NCBI GenBank assembly: GCA_023397245.1
Contig: JAEWUH010000148.1
Coordinates: 1-27,822 of the forward strand
Reading direction: 5' to 3'
DNA: 27,822 nt
DNA from: Bacillota bacterium
GTDB taxonomy: Bacteria > Bacillota > Clostridia > Oscillospirales > Acutalibacteraceae
Shown: one piece after another, positions 14,083 through 21,233 of the stretch
How the letters are laid out: every line of letters starts with the position of its first letter
Position numbering within the stretch: the first letter of the stretch is position 1
Made by a program: the position numbers and the translations under genes
Notes under the pieces: generated by a model
The model's database searches: none
What the model saw: only the letters and a program-made list of their open reading frames with translations
Told to the model about the DNA's origin: nothing

Positions 14083-16617
14083 TTATTGGTTTCTGTTCCG
14101 GATTTTCCCAATCAACTTGACGATCTCATACCACAGCACGGATACGGCGGAGATTGCAAAGGCCGTAAAGAACTGGCCGGCGGTCAGCGGCGCAAGCTTT
14201 AAAAATCCGCACAGCGGCGTATAGAGGATGAGCAGCAGCCCGGCGATGGTTCCGAAAAATACCGTCCACATTACCCGGTCTTTCACAAGGCGCGTAAGGG
14301 ACTGCACGGCAAAATCGCGCTCGGAGCTGTTGACCTGCACCAGAAACAGGTTGGCAAGCATCACGATGGAAAGGCCCATCGTACGCGCAAGCGCGGCGTC
14401 GGCGGGGTTCTGCCGCAGGAACAGATAATAGGTTCCGAACGAAGCGGCAAAGACGGCCAGCCCCTGCAGCACACTTTTCCCCAGAAGGCCGGGGGTCAGG
14501 ATTTTTTCATCCGGGCGGCGCGGCTTGCGGCTCATGATATTTTTTTCGGCGGGCTGCCGCTCCAGCACGATGGAGCAGGTGGGGTCGATGATCAGTTCCA
14601 GAAGCACAACGTGCAGCGGGAGCAGCAGCAGGCTTGCCGGACTGATATTCAGGAACGGTGCGAGCAGGGCGGAAAAGGCGATGGGAATATGGATGGTGAA
14701 AACATAGCCCACCGCTTTGCGGATATTGTCGTAAATCCTTCTGCCGTCCTTTATGGTATCCACGATCGTGGAGAAATTGTCGTCCATCAGGATGAGGTCG
14801 GCGGCTTCGCGCGAGACCTCGGAGCCGCGTTTGCCCATGGCGATGCCGATATCCGCGTATTTCAGGGCGGGCGCGTCGTTTACGCCGTCACCGGTCATGG
14901 CCGCAATCTCGCCGTTTTCCTTAAACGCTTTGACGATGCGCATTTTATGCTCCGGTACCACGCGGGAGAAAATACTTACGTTCTTTACCCGTTCGCGGAG
15001 CTCGGCGTCGTCCATGCGGTCAAGCTCTTCGCCGGTGATGATGTTTTCGCTGTTCGGCATGCCGATCTGTTTTGCGATGGAGCTGGCGGTTACGCCGTTG
15101 TCGCCCGTAATCATTACCACGCGCACGCCCGCCCTTGTGCAGTTTTTGATATCCTCTTTTACGGATTCCCTCGGCGGGTCGGCAAGGCCCACCAGACCGC
15201 ACAGCTTCAGCGTGCAGTCCGTAATGGCCGCGGGGATATCCGCTTCGCTTTCCGGCTTCATCATGCCTACGGCGATGACCCGCAGACCCTGCCGGGACAT
15301 TTCAAGGATTTTTTCCTCCGCCTGCTTCCGTTCTGCCTCGGTTAGTTTGCAGATGGTCAGGATGCGTTCCGGGGAACCCTTTGCCGCGATGATGATCTCA
15401 CCGTCGTGCCTCCATACGTGGCCCATCATCTTCAGCTCGCTGGTAAAGGCATACTCGGTGATGAGCTTGCCGCCGAAAAGATGGTCTTTTCCCACGCCCA
15501 GCTCTTCGCAGTATGCAATCATCGCCTTTTCCATCGGGTCGTAGGCGTCGGTTTCGCAGCCGAGCCCCATGGTTTCCGCGAGTTCGTCCGTATTTCCGTT
15601 CAAAGCCCAGGTATCGCGCACGGTCATGCGGTTCATTGTGATGGTTCCGGTTTTATCCACGCACAGCACGGAAACCGCGCCCAGCGTTTCCACGGAGTGC
15701 AGCCTGCGCACAAGAGAATTCTTCTTCGCAAGCCGCCATGCGCCCATGGAAAGGAATACTGTGAGAATAACCGGGAATTCCTCGGGGATCATTGCCATGG
15801 CGAGGGTAATGCCGGACAGAACGCTTTCGGTCAGCCGGGCAAAAAACGCGTGATCCGGAAGATTGAAATACGTGATAACGCCCACCAGCAGGAACAACAC
15901 GGCGGCAATCACGGAACAGGTCTTCACAAGGCTGCCCGTCTGTTTCTGCAGCGGGCTTGGACTTTCCGGCGCGGAAGCCACGTTTTTGCCGATTTTTCCG
16001 TACTCTGTAGCGGAGCCGATTTTATCCACGCATACCGCGGCGCTGCCCTGCGTTACCAGCGTGCCGGCGTAGCAGTAGTCCTTCCGCCAGTAATCGGCGC
16101 CCGGTTCGGCGCTGCCGGCCGGAATCTTCCACACGCCCTCGGCTTCGCCGGTCAGGGACGATTCATCCACGCAAAGATCGTTTTCCCTTACAATTTCGCC
16201 GTCCGCGGGTATTTTTACGCCCTCGGAGATCAGCATAAGATCGCCCGGGACAAGATCGCTGCTCAAAATGGTCTGCTCCGTTCCGTCGCGGATTACCGTT
16301 ACGTGGGGCGCGGAAAGGTCCTTGAGCGCATTCAGTGTTCTGTCGGTTTTCCATTCCTGAATGATGTCGATGCTGATGACACCCGCGACAAAGATCAGCA
16401 TTACCGCCCCGTCGCCGGGTTCGCCCAGAATGAAATAGATCACCGAGGCCGCAATCAGAAGCAGGAACATGGGCTCCGTTATAATGTGGAGTACCTTGAT
16501 GAAAAAGCTCTCCTTTTTCGCGGAAACCAGTTCGTTTTTTCCGTACTGCTCCTGCAGCTTCTGTGCCTGCGCGGCGGTCAGGCCCTGCGTGTTTTTTACG
16601 GTTTTGTTTTCGGTCAT
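14083..16617 (-). CDS. P-type ATPase, probable Ni/Co/Fe(II) exporter under NiCo riboswitch control
   Basis: An 844-residue membrane pump that forms an aspartyl-phosphate while moving a cation. It has the actuator motif SLTGEAE (156-159), phosphorylation site DKTGTIT (Asp321), nucleotide-binding KGSPE (413-417), TGDN (504-507) and TGDGVNDAP (575-583). About ten membrane helices are visible, four near the C-terminus. Helix 4 has PEEFP (278-282), not the CPx of heavy-metal P1B pumps, and helix 6 has IDPTCSIVLE (677-686) in place of the usual Ca-ATPase N-x-x-x-D pattern. There is no N-terminal metal-binding domain. Sequence alone suggests a calcium-type P2 pump, but the riboswitch upstream points to cobalt, nickel or ferrous iron export. 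The start is ATG at 16615-16617 behind GGAGGT (16625-16630). The longer frame to 16800 runs through the riboswitch and is not coding. Confidence 0.93.
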   Translation of the reverse strand: MTENKTVKNTQGLTAAQAQKLQEQYGKNELVSAKKESFFIKVLHIITEPMFLLLIAASVIYFILGEPGDGAVMLIFVAGVISIDIIQEWKTDRTLNALKDLSAPHVTVIRDGTEQTILSSDLVPGDLMLISEGVKIPADGEIVRENDLCVDESSLTGEAEGVWKIPAGSAEPGADYWRKDYCYAGTLVTQGSAAVCVDKIGSATEYGKIGKNVASAPESPSPLQKQTGSLVKTCSVIAAVLFLLVGVITYFNLPDHAFFARLTESVLSGITLAMAMIPEEFPVILTVFLSMGAWRLAKKNSLVRRLHSVETLGAVSVLCVDKTGTITMNRMTVRDTWALNGNTDELAETMGLGCETDAYDPMEKAMIAYCEELGVGKDHLFGGKLITEYAFTSELKMMGHVWRHDGEIIIAAKGSPERILTICKLTEAERKQAEEKILEMSRQGLRVIAVGMMKPESEADIPAAITDCTLKLCGLVGLADPPRESVKEDIKNCTRAGVRVVMITGDNGVTASSIAKQIGMPNSENIITGEELDRMDDAELRERVKNVSIFSRVVPEHKMRIVKAFKENGEIAAMTGDGVNDAPALKYADIGIAMGKRGSEVSREAADLILMDDNFSTIVDTIKDGRRIYDNIRKAVGYVFTIHIPIAFSALLAPFLNISPASLLLLPLHVVLLELIIDPTCSIVLERQPAEKNIMSRKPRRPDEKILTPGLLGKSVLQGLAVFAASFGTYYLFLRQNPADAALARTMGLSIVMLANLFLVQVNSSERDFAVQSLTRLVKDRVMWTVFFGTIAGLLLILYTPLCGFLKLAPLTAGQFFTAFAISAVSVLWYEIVKLIGKIRNRNQ

Positions 16618-16719
16618 AAAAGTTACCTCCGTCTGCCTTTCGGTATAAAAGATAGCTCTATGGCACTTCATACTGTCAAAATAATTGACGAATCCAGCCA
16701 ATGTTCCGTAAAAAAGTGT

Positions 16720-16761
16720 AAAAAAACACACCTGCGGAACATAAACTGTCCCACAGATGTG
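16720..16761 (-). terminator. Riboswitch-controlled intrinsic terminator
   Basis: The minus-strand bases from 16761 to 16748 pair with 16740 to 16727 over 14 continuous positions, including three G-T wobbles, around a 7-base loop. Seven T residues follow (16726-16720). Its first arm is the 3' part of the NiCo aptamer, so the two structures are mutually exclusive. Confidence 0.92.
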
Positions 16762-16831
16762 AAATAACCCAATCTGCTGCCGTTTCCGGCCCAGCCCCAC
16801 AAACCTTATCGGTTCATCGCCTGCTCAGTTT
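16743..16831 (-). promoter_or_regulatory. NiCo (czcD) riboswitch aptamer
   Basis: The minus-strand RNA reads AAACTGAGCAGGCGATGAACC, a short stem, GGGGCTGGGCCGGAAACGGC, then AGCAGAT and CACATCTGTGGGACAGTTT. This matches the NiCo/czcD class: AAACTG closes P1 with CAGTTT, the GAGCAGGC and GGGC-GAAA-CGGC junction elements are present, and the CAGAT/ATCTG helix precedes GTGGGACAG. The class binds Co2+ and Ni2+ and has also been reported to respond to Fe2+. The 3' strand of the aptamer forms the 5' arm of the terminator at 16720-16761, so metal binding should prevent termination and switch the ATPase on. Class assignment is from remembered consensus, not a covariance search. Confidence 0.92.
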
Positions 16832-16870
16832 GTACTGTAGATTTATATGCAGTGCAAAGAGATTTCTCAT

Positions 16871-16899
16871 ATCATAATATATGCAGGTTTGGTTGTCAA
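16871..16899 (-). promoter_or_regulatory. Promoter of the riboswitch and P-type ATPase
   Basis: On the minus strand TTGACA (16894-16899) is followed after 17 bases by TATGAT (16871-16876). Transcription would start near 16864, about 33 bases before the aptamer. With the riboswitch and terminator this accounts for most of the 314-base gap at 16618-16931. The remaining 16631-16719 shows no further motif. Confidence 0.85.
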
Positions 16900-16931
16900 G
16901 TGAATTTTTATTTAAAAAATTATTTTACCGG

Positions 16932-18593
16932 TTATGCCTTCGCCGCGTTTTTCAGCGCGTCTGCAACGGCGGACATGATGCCGTTGCTGCTGAAGGTGGC
17001 GCCGGAAACCGCGTCCACTTCGGCGGACTGGCTGCTGAGGATCTCCTGCGTTACCTGGGAATAGGCGCGGTTGAAAAACCGGTCGTCATCCTGGTAGGAT
17101 TCCACGCTGATATCGGTGATCTTTCCGCCGGAAACGGCCACGGATACGGTCGTGGCGCCGCGGAAGCCGTTGCCGGTGCCGCTGTAGGTGCCGTCCTTGT
17201 ACTGCCCGTTTGAAGCAGAGGAAGAAGCCGAAGACGCAGGCGATTTCGAGGACGCAGAGGCCTTGGAGGATGCGGAAGACGCCTGAGAAGCGGATGAAGC
17301 AGCGGATGAGGTTATGCCCTGTTCCGTGTTTTGATTTTCCTGCGTGTCGGGAGCTTCCGACTCCGAGGAGGACATCGCGGAGGATACGGCGGATTCCACG
17401 GAGGAGACCTTCGCTTTGCTCAGCGCATCCGCAACGGCGTTCATAATGCCGTTGCTGCTGAAGGTCGCGCCGGAAACCGTGTCCACCTCGGGGGACTGAT
17501 TGCTGATGATCTCGCTTGTGACCGTGGGATAAGCTTTGTTGTAGAACGGATCGTTGTCCTGATAGGAAACGGTGGAAATATCGGTGATTTTATCGTTCTT
17601 TACGGTAACGGATACGGTCGTGATTCCGCCGTGGAACCCGGTTCCGGAGCCTTCATAGGTTCCGTCCCTGTAGGTACGGTTGGTGCTGCTTCCTGCTTCG
17701 GCGGCGGCAGCGGTCGTTCCCGTCCCGGTCAGGTTCAGGGCAAATTCCGCGGAGCAGTACATTCCGGCCATGGCGGCGGCCGCCGCGGTGCCGGCCAGCA
17801 GGGGGCGCACGTCGCTCCGCGCGACCGTAAAGTCCGCGTTGCCTCTGGGGCAGACGGTAACGCACTTCATGCAGTGGATACATTCGCCGGTGCTGACCTT
17901 ATCCATTTTATAGAGCGGAATCCCCATCGCGCACTTGTTGGTACAGGCGCGGCAGTTTCCGCACTGCGCGGAGGGCTTTTTGATTTTCGCGATACGCGGC
18001 CTTGAAACGATGGCAAAAATCGCGCCCAGCGGGCAAAGGTAGCGGCAGAAAAAGCGCTCAATCACGGCGGAGCCCGCAATGATGCCAAGCAGCAGAATAA
18101 ATCCGACGGTCAGGCTGGTCATTACATAGGAGAAATCGGGGGCTTTTCCCACGGTGGCAAGCATGCCGAACGCGTCCCACGGGCTTGCCGTGCTGAGCAG
18201 GGGAAGCTCAAAGCTCCACACCGCGATCACCAAAACGGCAAGGATGATATATTTTACGTTTTTCAGCAGACGGTCCGTCTGCTCGCTGATACGTACTTTT
18301 TTACGGAATACTTTATGGAAGATCATATAGATGAATTCGCCGAACGAGCCGAACGCACACATCCAGCCGCAGAAGAAACGCCCGAACAGCACGGTGACGG
18401 GGATGACTACGGCGGCTTCTACGATCTGCGGAACCAGAGCCGCGCTGAAGCTTTGGTGGATGATCGCCTGATAGATTTCCTTTACGCCGTTCAGCGCCCC
18501 GATGTAGAGCGCCGGGAGAAAGAGAAAGAACAGAATCTGCAGCAGCAGGCGTACGGCCTGCAGAACGGAAAATTTATGTTTGGTATTACTCAT
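16932..18593 (-). CDS. Membrane 4Fe-4S (NapH/NosR-like) protein fused to two FMN-binding domains
   Basis: A 553-residue electron-transfer protein. The N-terminal half has about five membrane helices with CGWMC (Cys75, Cys79) and CRYLC (Cys183, Cys187), as in NapH/NosR-type proteins. Two CX2CX2CX3C ferredoxin clusters follow, at Cys211-221 and Cys238-248, expected on the cytoplasmic side. A hydrophobic segment at about 264-290 would then carry the chain outward. Two FMN_bind domains (about 307-393 and 464-550) are separated by a long Ser/Ala linker. Each has the covalent flavinylation motif SGATFSS (Thr377, Thr533). It probably moves electrons from cytoplasmic donors to extracytoplasmic flavins, acceptor unknown. 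The repeats are closely similar to each other, indicating internal duplication. Its ATG overlaps the apbE stop by 4 bases. Confidence 0.93.
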   Translation of the reverse strand: MSNTKHKFSVLQAVRLLLQILFFLFLPALYIGALNGVKEIYQAIIHQSFSAALVPQIVEAAVVIPVTVLFGRFFCGWMCAFGSFGEFIYMIFHKVFRKKVRISEQTDRLLKNVKYIILAVLVIAVWSFELPLLSTASPWDAFGMLATVGKAPDFSYVMTSLTVGFILLLGIIAGSAVIERFFCRYLCPLGAIFAIVSRPRIAKIKKPSAQCGNCRACTNKCAMGIPLYKMDKVSTGECIHCMKCVTVCPRGNADFTVARSDVRPLLAGTAAAAAMAGMYCSAEFALNLTGTGTTAAAAEAGSSTNRTYRDGTYEGSGTGFHGGITTVSVTVKNDKITDISTVSYQDNDPFYNKAYPTVTSEIISNQSPEVDTVSGATFSSNGIMNAVADALSKAKVSSVESAVSSAMSSSESEAPDTQENQNTEQGITSSAASSASQASSASSKASASSKSPASSASSSASNGQYKDGTYSGTGNGFRGATTVSVAVSGGKITDISVESYQDDDRFFNRAYSQVTQEILSSQSAEVDAVSGATFSSNGIMSAVADALKNAAKA

Positions 18594-19555
18594 TTTGATT
18601 CAGCTCGCTTTACAGTAAAATTATTTTTAAGACCGAAGGTTGCGGTTACGGATAGATTCTGATCGATGAAAATGGCCTCGGCTCCCGTTTCCTTCCGAAG
18701 CGGCGCGCTCTTTTCCGGGCCCCGCAGGAAAAGGGCGGTCGTCAGCGCGTCCGCATGGGTGGAACTCTCGCAGACCGCGGTCACGCTCAGCAGGGAACTC
18801 TGCGCCGGCGCGCCGGTGCGCGGGTCGAGAATGTGGTGGTACCGCACCCCGTCTTTTATAAAAAAACGTTCGTTGCTGCCGGAGGTCACCACGGTTTTGT
18901 CCGTTACGGATAAAACGCCGAGGAATTCGCCGGTGGGGGCCAGCGGATTTTGAATGCCGATTTTCCACGGCTGGCCGTCCGGGCGGCTGCCCACCGCCAT
19001 TACGTTGCCGCCGAGGTTGACCATTGCGCTTTGAATCCCGTTTTCCAGCAGAATCCGTTTTACCTCGTCCGCCGCGTAGCCCTTGGCGATGGAACCGAGG
19101 TCGACCGACTGGCCGGGGTGCTTCAGCGCCGCGCTGAAGCTTCCTTCATCCAGTTCGACGTCCTTATAACTTACCATGCGCAGCGCCTGCCGTATTTCTT
19201 CCGGGGAAGGAATAAAGGTTCCTTTTTTTCCGATTCCCCAAAGCTCCACCAGCGGGCGTACGGTAATGTCGAACGCGCCGTCCGTCAGTTTCCCGAACTC
19301 AACCGCCGTTTTGAGCAGCCGGAAGGTTTCTTCACTGATTTTCACAAACCCGTTTCCGGCGTTCCGGCGCAGTTTGGAAACATCGCTGTCCGGCAGAAAT
19401 GCGGACATCCGTTTTTCGATTTCCAAAATTCTGCCCTCTGCTTCCTGAAGAATTTTTTTAGGTTCGCGGCCGCCGCAGATTTTTATATAATTGATCGTGC
19501 CGAGCGCGGAGAAAGTTTTTTCCGCGGCGCACTCAAAGCGTTTTCCAGTGAACAT
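18590..19555 (-). CDS. apbE: FAD:protein FMN transferase
   Basis: A 321-residue Mg-dependent flavin transferase that attaches FMN by a phosphoester bond to Thr in SGAT motifs, using FAD as donor. Family marks are FSALGTINYIKI near residue 15, DLGSIAKGYAAD, SNERFFIKDGVRYHHILDPRTGAPAQ-type block and THADALTTALFLRG. It is translationally coupled to the doubly flavinylated membrane protein, which is its obvious substrate. Unlike many Gram-positive ApbE proteins, it has no signal peptide or lipobox: the first 20 residues are polar and charged. It therefore appears cytoplasmic, which raises the question of how exported domains are modified. The ATG at 19553-19555 follows an AAAGGAG site. Confidence 0.94.
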   Translation of the reverse strand: MFTGKRFECAAEKTFSALGTINYIKICGGREPKKILQEAEGRILEIEKRMSAFLPDSDVSKLRRNAGNGFVKISEETFRLLKTAVEFGKLTDGAFDITVRPLVELWGIGKKGTFIPSPEEIRQALRMVSYKDVELDEGSFSAALKHPGQSVDLGSIAKGYAADEVKRILLENGIQSAMVNLGGNVMAVGSRPDGQPWKIGIQNPLAPTGEFLGVLSVTDKTVVTSGSNERFFIKDGVRYHHILDPRTGAPAQSSLLSVTAVCESSTHADALTTALFLRGPEKSAPLRKETGAEAIFIDQNLSVTATFGLKNNFTVKRAESK

Positions 19556-19584
19556 TTTGTACTCCTTTTTATTTTGTTATAGGC

Positions 19585-19611
19585 ATCATAACATTATTTT
19601 ATGAAAATCAA
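19585..19611 (-). promoter_or_regulatory. Weak candidate promoter for apbE and the FMN-binding protein
   Basis: On the minus strand TATGAT (19585-19590) lies 15 bases after TTGATT (19606-19611). The spacing is short for sigma-A, so this is only a candidate. No better alternative was seen in the first 100 bases upstream. Confidence 0.3.
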
Positions 19612-19748
19612 ATGAAACAAAAAAGAAAAGATTGTGTCGGGCAGGTGAAAGGAACGGTGCAGAAACCGTGCAAGATGTAAATACATATTGTAGAGGATCC
19701 GCTCACAGTAACGCTGAAAAACCACCGTATATTGGGAAAAATCTGGAA
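19612..19748. other. Intergenic stretch with no recognised feature
   Basis: Part of the 419-base gap between divergent apbE and chvE. Apart from a minor CGGT/ACCG hairpin around 19654-19667, I see no gene, promoter or known RNA here. The regulatory elements of the gap lie on either side. Confidence 0.5.
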
Positions 19749-19760
19749 TTGACCGGTCAA
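19749..19760. promoter_or_regulatory. Perfect 12-bp palindrome upstream of the sugar transporter
   Basis: TTGACCGGTCAA is self-complementary over 12 bases and lies 16 bases before the AraR-like box region. It may be a second operator. Its TTGACC also resembles a -35, but no -10 lies at proper spacing. Confidence 0.4.
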
Positions 19761-19775
19761 GTAAATTTGTAAATA

Positions 19776-19796
19776 GTACAAGTTGTACGTATAAAT
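19776..19796. promoter_or_regulatory. AraR-type operator upstream of the chvE operon
   Basis: AGTTGTACGTATAAAT at 19781-19796 differs by one base in its 12-bp core from the perfect palindrome in front of araB. It overlaps another perfect palindrome, GTACAA-G-TTGTAC (19776-19788). The element is centred about 77 bases upstream of the predicted transcript start, further than a simple blocking site, so cooperative or looping repression is possible. Confidence 0.68.
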
Positions 19797-19830
19797 ACAC
19801 TTAAAATGATTAAAAAATGTTAAATTCATA

Positions 19831-19859
19831 TTGACAAGTGAAAATCTTGCTTATATAAT
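19831..19859 (+). promoter_or_regulatory. Consensus sigma-A promoter of the chvE-mmsAB operon
   Basis: A perfect TTGACA (19831-19836) and a perfect TATAAT (19854-19859) are separated by 17 bases. Transcription would start near 19866, leaving about 109 bases of leader. A promoter this strong fits an operon held off by AraR. Confidence 0.87.
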
Positions 19860-19974
19860 ATAGACATAAAATCGCGGAGGATGTTTAAAGAAACTATAAG
19901 TTGTGATATTCCCGTATTTCATTGCGGATTATCAAATAAGTTGTTCACAAACAAATTGTAAGGAGAGAAAGAGA

Positions 19975-21147
19975 ATGAAAAGGTTCCAAAAGTTAATCGC
20001 AATTGTTCTTGGTGCATGTATGTTAATTTCTACGGCAGCATGCGGCTCCTCGTCTTCTGCGTCAAGTGCGGCGGCGGCCAACGCAGCACCGGCTGCTTCC
20101 GAAGCAGCGAGCGCGGCGGCGTCTGAAGCGGCTTCCGCAGCAGCCCCGGCCAGTGCAGGCGGCGCAAGAATCGGCGTTGCAATGCCTACGCAGTCTTCCC
20201 AGAGATGGATTCAGGACGGCGCGAACATGAAACAGAAACTCGAAGCTCTCGGCTATACCGTAGACCTTCAGTATGCTGAAGACGATGTACAGGCCCAGGT
20301 TTCCCAGCTTGAAAATATGATCTCCAGCGGCGCAAAGTGCCTGGTTGTAGCAGCGGTTGATTCCGGCGCTCTGGTAAATGTTCTTGCGTCTGCCAAGAAG
20401 GCCAACATCCCGGTTATCGCTTATGACCGTCTTCTCATGAACACGGACGCTGTTTCTTACTACGCGACCTTCGATAACAAAGGCGTCGGCACGGCAATCG
20501 GCCAGTACATAGAGAAGAAGATGGGCCTTAAAGAAGGCAAAGGTCCTTACAACATTGAGCTGTTTGCAGGCTCCGATGATGATAACAACGCCCATATGCT
20601 GAATGACGGCGCTATGGAAGTCCTGAATCCTTATGTTAAGAGCGGCAAACTGGTTGTTGTATCCGGCCAGACCGATTTCAGCAAGATCACAATCCTCCGC
20701 TGGTCACAGGAAACTGCCCAGAAGCGTATGGAAGACCTTCTTTCCGGCAACTATGGCAACGGCAAAAACGTGGATATCGTTCTCAGTCCGTTTGATGGTA
20801 TTTCTTACGGCATTGCTTCCGCTCTGGAAGGCGCGGGCTACAAGGTCGGCTCAAAATGGCCTGTAATTACCGGCCAGGATGCAGAAAAGATGGCTGTTAA
20901 GAACATCATTTCCGGCAAACAGAGCATGACAATCTTCAAAGATACCCGTATCCTTGCCGACAAGTGCGTGAAGATGGTTCAGGCTGTTCTCACCGGTTCC
21001 AAGCCCGAAATCAACGATACGAAAACCTACAACAACGGCAAGATCGTTGTTCCTTCCTACCTCTGCACTCCGGTTGCGGTTGACAAGGACAACTATAAAA
21101 CTGCTCTGATCGATACCGGATACTACAAAGAGTCCGACCTCCAGTAA
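19975..21147 (+). CDS. chvE: Sugar ABC transporter substrate-binding lipoprotein (ChvE-like)
   Basis: A 390-residue periplasmic-binding-protein fold lipoprotein that captures monosaccharides, probably L-arabinose here, and delivers them to MmsAB. The signal ends at LISTAAC (lipid Cys23), followed by a Ser/Ala/Glu-rich tether to about residue 60. The binding domain begins with RIGVAMPTQSSQRWIQDG. It contains ISSGAKCLVVAAVDSGAL, IPVIAYDRLL and the hinge-side ITGQDAE, all typical of ChvE and related pentose/hexose-binding proteins. The start is ATG at 19975 behind AAGGAGAG. The longer open frame from 19903 adds 24 residues lacking a ribosome site and hiding the signal peptide. It is first gene of the operon, separated from the ATPase by a stable hairpin (21171-21205). 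Confidence 0.92.
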   Translation: MKRFQKLIAIVLGACMLISTAACGSSSSASSAAAANAAPAASEAASAAASEAASAAAPASAGGARIGVAMPTQSSQRWIQDGANMKQKLEALGYTVDLQYAEDDVQAQVSQLENMISSGAKCLVVAAVDSGALVNVLASAKKANIPVIAYDRLLMNTDAVSYYATFDNKGVGTAIGQYIEKKMGLKEGKGPYNIELFAGSDDDNNAHMLNDGAMEVLNPYVKSGKLVVVSGQTDFSKITILRWSQETAQKRMEDLLSGNYGNGKNVDIVLSPFDGISYGIASALEGAGYKVGSKWPVITGQDAEKMAVKNIISGKQSMTIFKDTRILADKCVKMVQAVLTGSKPEINDTKTYNNGKIVVPSYLCTPVAVDKDNYKTALIDTGYYKESDLQ

Positions 21148-21170
21148 TTTCATTTTATAAACACTCCTAA

Positions 21171-21205
21171 GATTTAGGCGGCAGCCTGGTGCTGCCGCCT
21201 AAATC
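21171..21205 (+). repeat. Perfect 15-bp intercistronic hairpin between chvE and mmsA
   Basis: Positions 21171-21185 are perfectly complementary to 21191-21205 around a 5-base loop (CTGGT). The stem is GC-rich in its upper part, and no T-run follows, so it is not a standard terminator. It probably blocks 3' exonucleases and stabilises the chvE part of the mRNA, giving more binding protein than membrane components. Confidence 0.8.
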
Positions 21206-21233
21206 CTACATTCAGCATGAAAGGGGCGAGTAT

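Noticed and set aside
16630..16690. Second promoter after the riboswitch terminator (TTGACA with TATCTT)
   Set aside because: The spacing is 19 bases and the -10 is poor. It would bypass the riboswitch, and there is no supporting evidence.
16618..16800. N-terminal extension of the P-type ATPase to 16800
   Set aside because: It translates the NiCo aptamer and terminator. The proper start at 16617 has an optimal GGAGG.
19935..19957. Extra AraR-like site in the chvE leader
   Set aside because: The half-sites AGTTGT and ACAAAT are two bases too far apart and the central CG step is missing.
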